The position numbers were made by a program, and so were the translations under genes. A stretch of 6,590 bases of DNA from Vulcanimicrobiota bacterium (GTDB lineage: Bacteria > Vulcanimicrobiota > Vulcanimicrobiia > Vulcanimicrobiales > Vulcanimicrobiaceae). The notes under the pieces were generated by a model. The model searched no databases and was not told the DNA's origin. It saw only the letters and a program-made list of their open reading frames with translations. The DNA lies in contig JABEUW010000236.1 of assembly GCA_013043945.1 (NCBI GenBank), positions 1 through 6,590 on the forward strand, read 5' to 3'. Positions 4,548-6,590 of the stretch are shown here, one piece after another (position 1 is the stretch's first letter; each line of letters starts with the position of its first letter).

Positions 4548-6590
4548 CTAGCGTCCGAAGAGGCGGCGGAGGAAGGCCGGGGCGCCGACCGGTCGCGTGG
4601 GCTCCGCCGCGGCGCGCGTGAGGTCGCGGCCGATCTCCGCACTCGAACGCTCGAGGCGGGCGAGCCGCTCCATGTGGGAGGTGGCGTGCCCGTCGAGGGT
4701 CTCGCGAAGGGCCCCGAGTTCGTTCCACCCCGCGGGTGCCCGCCGCTCCGCAATTGCCGTCGCGTACTCTTGCGCCGAGACGGTAAAAATGCGTGTCGTG
4801 GGAATTTTCCGTTCGGCGAGATATCGACCGGCGAGCTCGACGACGTTACGCCGTTCGCCCGCACTCTCGTTGTCGGCCATCGTGTGTGCGAAGAGCATGG
4901 GTTTGCCGAAGTCGGCGATGCGTTCGTAGAGACTCAACTCGCGTTCGGAGAGTTGACGCGAGAAGAGGCAGAGCACTTCGCTCGCACTCCGTGCCGCCAT
5001 CAACGCGATATCTTCGGCGTCGATATCGCCGGAGTCGAATGCGGGTGCGTGCACCAGCACCAGCTCGCGCGGGAAACTCCACGGCGTCAGGACCAGAACC
5101 GGCGAACGCCGCGCGGCTTCGCCGACGGAGGCGGTCTCGATCGCACCCCACGCACCCTCCGCATCGAGTGCGAACGCTTCGTGGCGTTCTCCATATCGCA
5201 CGTGGATTGGGAAGCGCGCCATGCCCGGAACCTCGTCGCCGAGAATCGCCCGGCCCGCGAAGGCGTCGATGAGTGCGGATTTTCCACGACGCAGCGCTCC
5301 CACAACCGCGACGCGCCAACGCTGCGGACGCAAACCGCGAGCGTATGCCGCCGCGTCGAGGCTCGGATCGCTATGCGCGCGGCGCAGCATCTCGGTCGCG
5401 GGGTCGGCGGGGGCGATCTCGGGCGCTTCTGCGAGAAACGCATCGGCGATGCGTTCTATTTCGACGAGCTCGCGCTCGATCGTGGAGCGGCGCGAGCGCA
5501 TGGATGCGACTCTCGCGGAGACGTCGTCGGCGGCGACTGCGGCGAGCGCGCGCTCGACGCTGCCGATGTCCGCATCGCGCGCCGTTCTGCCGGCCTCCAA
5601 CAACGCCGCATCGAGCGCGCCGTCGATCCGTTCGATATTCGTCGCGATCCGTTCGCCTAACTCGGCAACATCGTTTCGAAGTGCCGGGAAAATCGTCGAG
5701 CGCAGATCGGCGATCAGTTCGCGCTTCATATACGTCTCCGCGGCAGCGGCGGCGAAGCGCGTCGAGATCGCATGGACGAGCGCGATTGCGGGCCCACCGA
5801 TCGCGTCGAGCACGATCGTCGCCGCGATGGCGTCGGCGGGATCTCCGCTCCACAGGCTCGTTCCGAGCTGCCCGCCGAAGGCGACCGCCGCCGCTTCGAC
5901 GAGCGAAAAACGGAGCGGAATATCGGTATCGCTCGCACGTTCGATCGCCTCGAGCGGCTCGACCGCGAGCAGCGCGGCGCGCTTGGCGAAGGCCTCGACG
6001 GCGTGGGCGGTCACCCGATCGACGAGGACGTGCAGGCGCGCGCGATCGCGCAATTTTGCAACGTCGGTGGTATCGAAGGCTTGCGCGAGTGCGAGTTCGA
6101 GCTCTTCGCCGAGCGCTGCGGTCTCTCGGAGGAGCTGCGAACGGCGCGCCGCGCTGTCATTTTGCAGTTGCGTGCGCTGCATCTCGATCCGCGCATCGAG
6201 CTCGACGAGCTTCGGCGTACGCGCGAGCAACTCGGCCCGGAGGCTCTCCGTGGGGAGCGCGAGCATCGCGAGATCGCCGTCGATCTGCACGATCGCATCG
6301 CCGCCGATGCGCCGTGCCGCGTCGCGAGCGCGTCGCAGCCGCGACCGCCCGGTGCGCGCGACGAGCGATGCATCGAGCGCTTCGAGAAATGGGGAGAAGC
6401 GACTCGCGGTAACGCGCTCCGAATCGCCGTCGAAGGTGCCTTCGACGTAGTCGCGGGCGGAAAGGGGATAGACGTAGGTGCCCGGCGCGTGGAGCGCGGC
6501 GAGGCGTTCGATGCGTTCGGTCGCATTTTGCCACGCGGGGCGCCCGTCGGCGCTGAGACGATTCCAAAGATCGATTTTTGTCTGGACGAT
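4548..6590 (-). CDS. Dynamin-like large GTPase with two GTPase-type domains (5'-partial)
   Basis: The last 680 residues are visible; the frame is open through the right edge, so the N-terminus with the first P-loop is missing. Visible residues 3-9 (QTKIDLW) are a G4 motif (TKxD) and PLSARDY (42-48) a G5-like motif, the end of a first GTPase domain. Residues about 75-420 are mostly helical and rich in Ala, Arg, Glu and Leu, as in a dynamin stalk, with two hydrophobic helices at about 231-247 and 254-276 that could be the membrane-binding paddle. A second GTPase-like domain follows: Walker A GALRRGKS (431-438), a G2 region (450-467) without the usual Thr, HAPAF (514-518) where DxPG is expected, HTMAD (569-573) where TKxD is expected, and TVSAQEY (603-609) as G5. 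Only about 40 residues follow, ending in FLRRLFGR. Bacterial dynamin-like proteins remodel or protect membranes; fused two-headed forms such as Bacillus DynA are known. The second head probably binds nucleotide poorly or does not hydrolyse it. Its TAG is 35 bases before nagA. Confidence 0.82.
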   Translation of the reverse strand: MVQTKIDLWNRLSADGRPAWQNATERIERLAALHAPGTYVYPLSARDYVEGTFDGDSERVTASRFSPFLEALDASLVARTGRSRLRRARDAARRIGGDAIVQIDGDLAMLALPTESLRAELLARTPKLVELDARIEMQRTQLQNDSAARRSQLLRETAALGEELELALAQAFDTTDVAKLRDRARLHVLVDRVTAHAVEAFAKRAALLAVEPLEAIERASDTDIPLRFSLVEAAAVAFGGQLGTSLWSGDPADAIAATIVLDAIGGPAIALVHAISTRFAAAAAETYMKRELIADLRSTIFPALRNDVAELGERIATNIERIDGALDAALLEAGRTARDADIGSVERALAAVAADDVSARVASMRSRRSTIERELVEIERIADAFLAEAPEIAPADPATEMLRRAHSDPSLDAAAYARGLRPQRWRVAVVGALRRGKSALIDAFAGRAILGDEVPGMARFPIHVRYGERHEAFALDAEGAWGAIETASVGEAARRSPVLVLTPWSFPRELVLVHAPAFDSGDIDAEDIALMAARSASEVLCLFSRQLSERELSLYERIADFGKPMLFAHTMADNESAGERRNVVELAGRYLAERKIPTTRIFTVSAQEYATAIAERRAPAGWNELGALRETLDGHATSHMERLARLERSSAEIGRDLTRAAAEPTRPVGAPAFLRRLFGR

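Noticed and set aside
4537..4548. GGGG-AGAG-CCCC hairpin between the dynamin-like gene and nagA
   Set aside because: The stem is only 4 base pairs, it overlaps the dynamin stop region, and no T-run follows, so it is unlikely to terminate transcription between two apparently co-transcribed genes.
4513..4728. Upstream extension of nagA to 4728
   Set aside because: It would overlap the end of the dynamin-like gene and encodes Arg/Pro-rich shadow sequence unlike NagA; the ATG at 4512 gives the expected first strand.
5221..6450. A 409-codon open frame on the plus strand opposite the dynamin-like gene, very rich in Ser, Ala and Arg
   Set aside because: It is the antisense of a recognisable GTPase gene in GC-rich DNA, with no domain, low-complexity composition and no ribosome site. 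Several other long plus-strand frames at 4674-6412 are explained the same way.
1..6590. Search for CRISPR arrays, tRNA or rRNA genes, insertion sequences, riboswitches and phage attachment sites
   Set aside because: No regularly spaced repeats, tRNA-like cloverleaf, transposase or terminal inverted repeats with target duplication were seen by eye; no defence or mobile system is supported.

Overview
The window is about 6.6 kb of compact, GC-rich bacterial chromosome with short gaps, overlapping or abutting genes and strong G/C at third codon positions. Gene content does not fix the lineage. A deeply branching, mostly uncultured high-GC phylum (for example Eremiobacterota/Vulcanimicrobiota, or a Chloroflexota- or Actinobacteria-like group) would fit, but this is a guess from style and not a measured assignment.

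Plus strand, 1-3347. The window opens inside livG and runs through livF, the two ATPase subunits of a branched-chain (or related hydrophobic) amino-acid ABC importer; the two genes overlap by an ATGA. A DUF2079 polytopic membrane protein follows with no gap, its GTG start abutting the livF stop. After it, about 290 bases contain no intact gene but hold a degraded second copy of the 3' half of livF. The copy has frameshifts, a stop and a deletion, but two gapless blocks still match livF at about 78 percent. The decayed copy ends in a Shine-Dalgarno-like stretch that now serves a small DUF2721 membrane protein.

Minus strand, 6590-3355. A large dynamin-like GTPase gene enters from the right edge with its N-terminus missing. 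The visible part starts at the G4 motif of a first GTPase domain, runs through a long helical stalk with a hydrophobic hairpin, and ends in a second GTPase-like domain. That second domain keeps its P-loop but has lost recognisable G2, G3 and G4 residues. Thirty-five bases downstream, in the same direction, is nagA (N-acetylglucosamine-6-phosphate deacetylase). nagA converges on the DUF2721 gene with only 7 bases between the stop codons.

Together these are an amino-acid uptake operon with a membrane-protein tail, and a convergent pair of a membrane-remodelling dynamin and an amino-sugar catabolic or wall-recycling enzyme. The points most worth a second look are the unannotated livF remnant with its effect on the neighbouring genes, and the two-headed dynamin with an apparently degenerate second head. 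No RNA gene, CRISPR array, insertion sequence or convincing promoter was seen.
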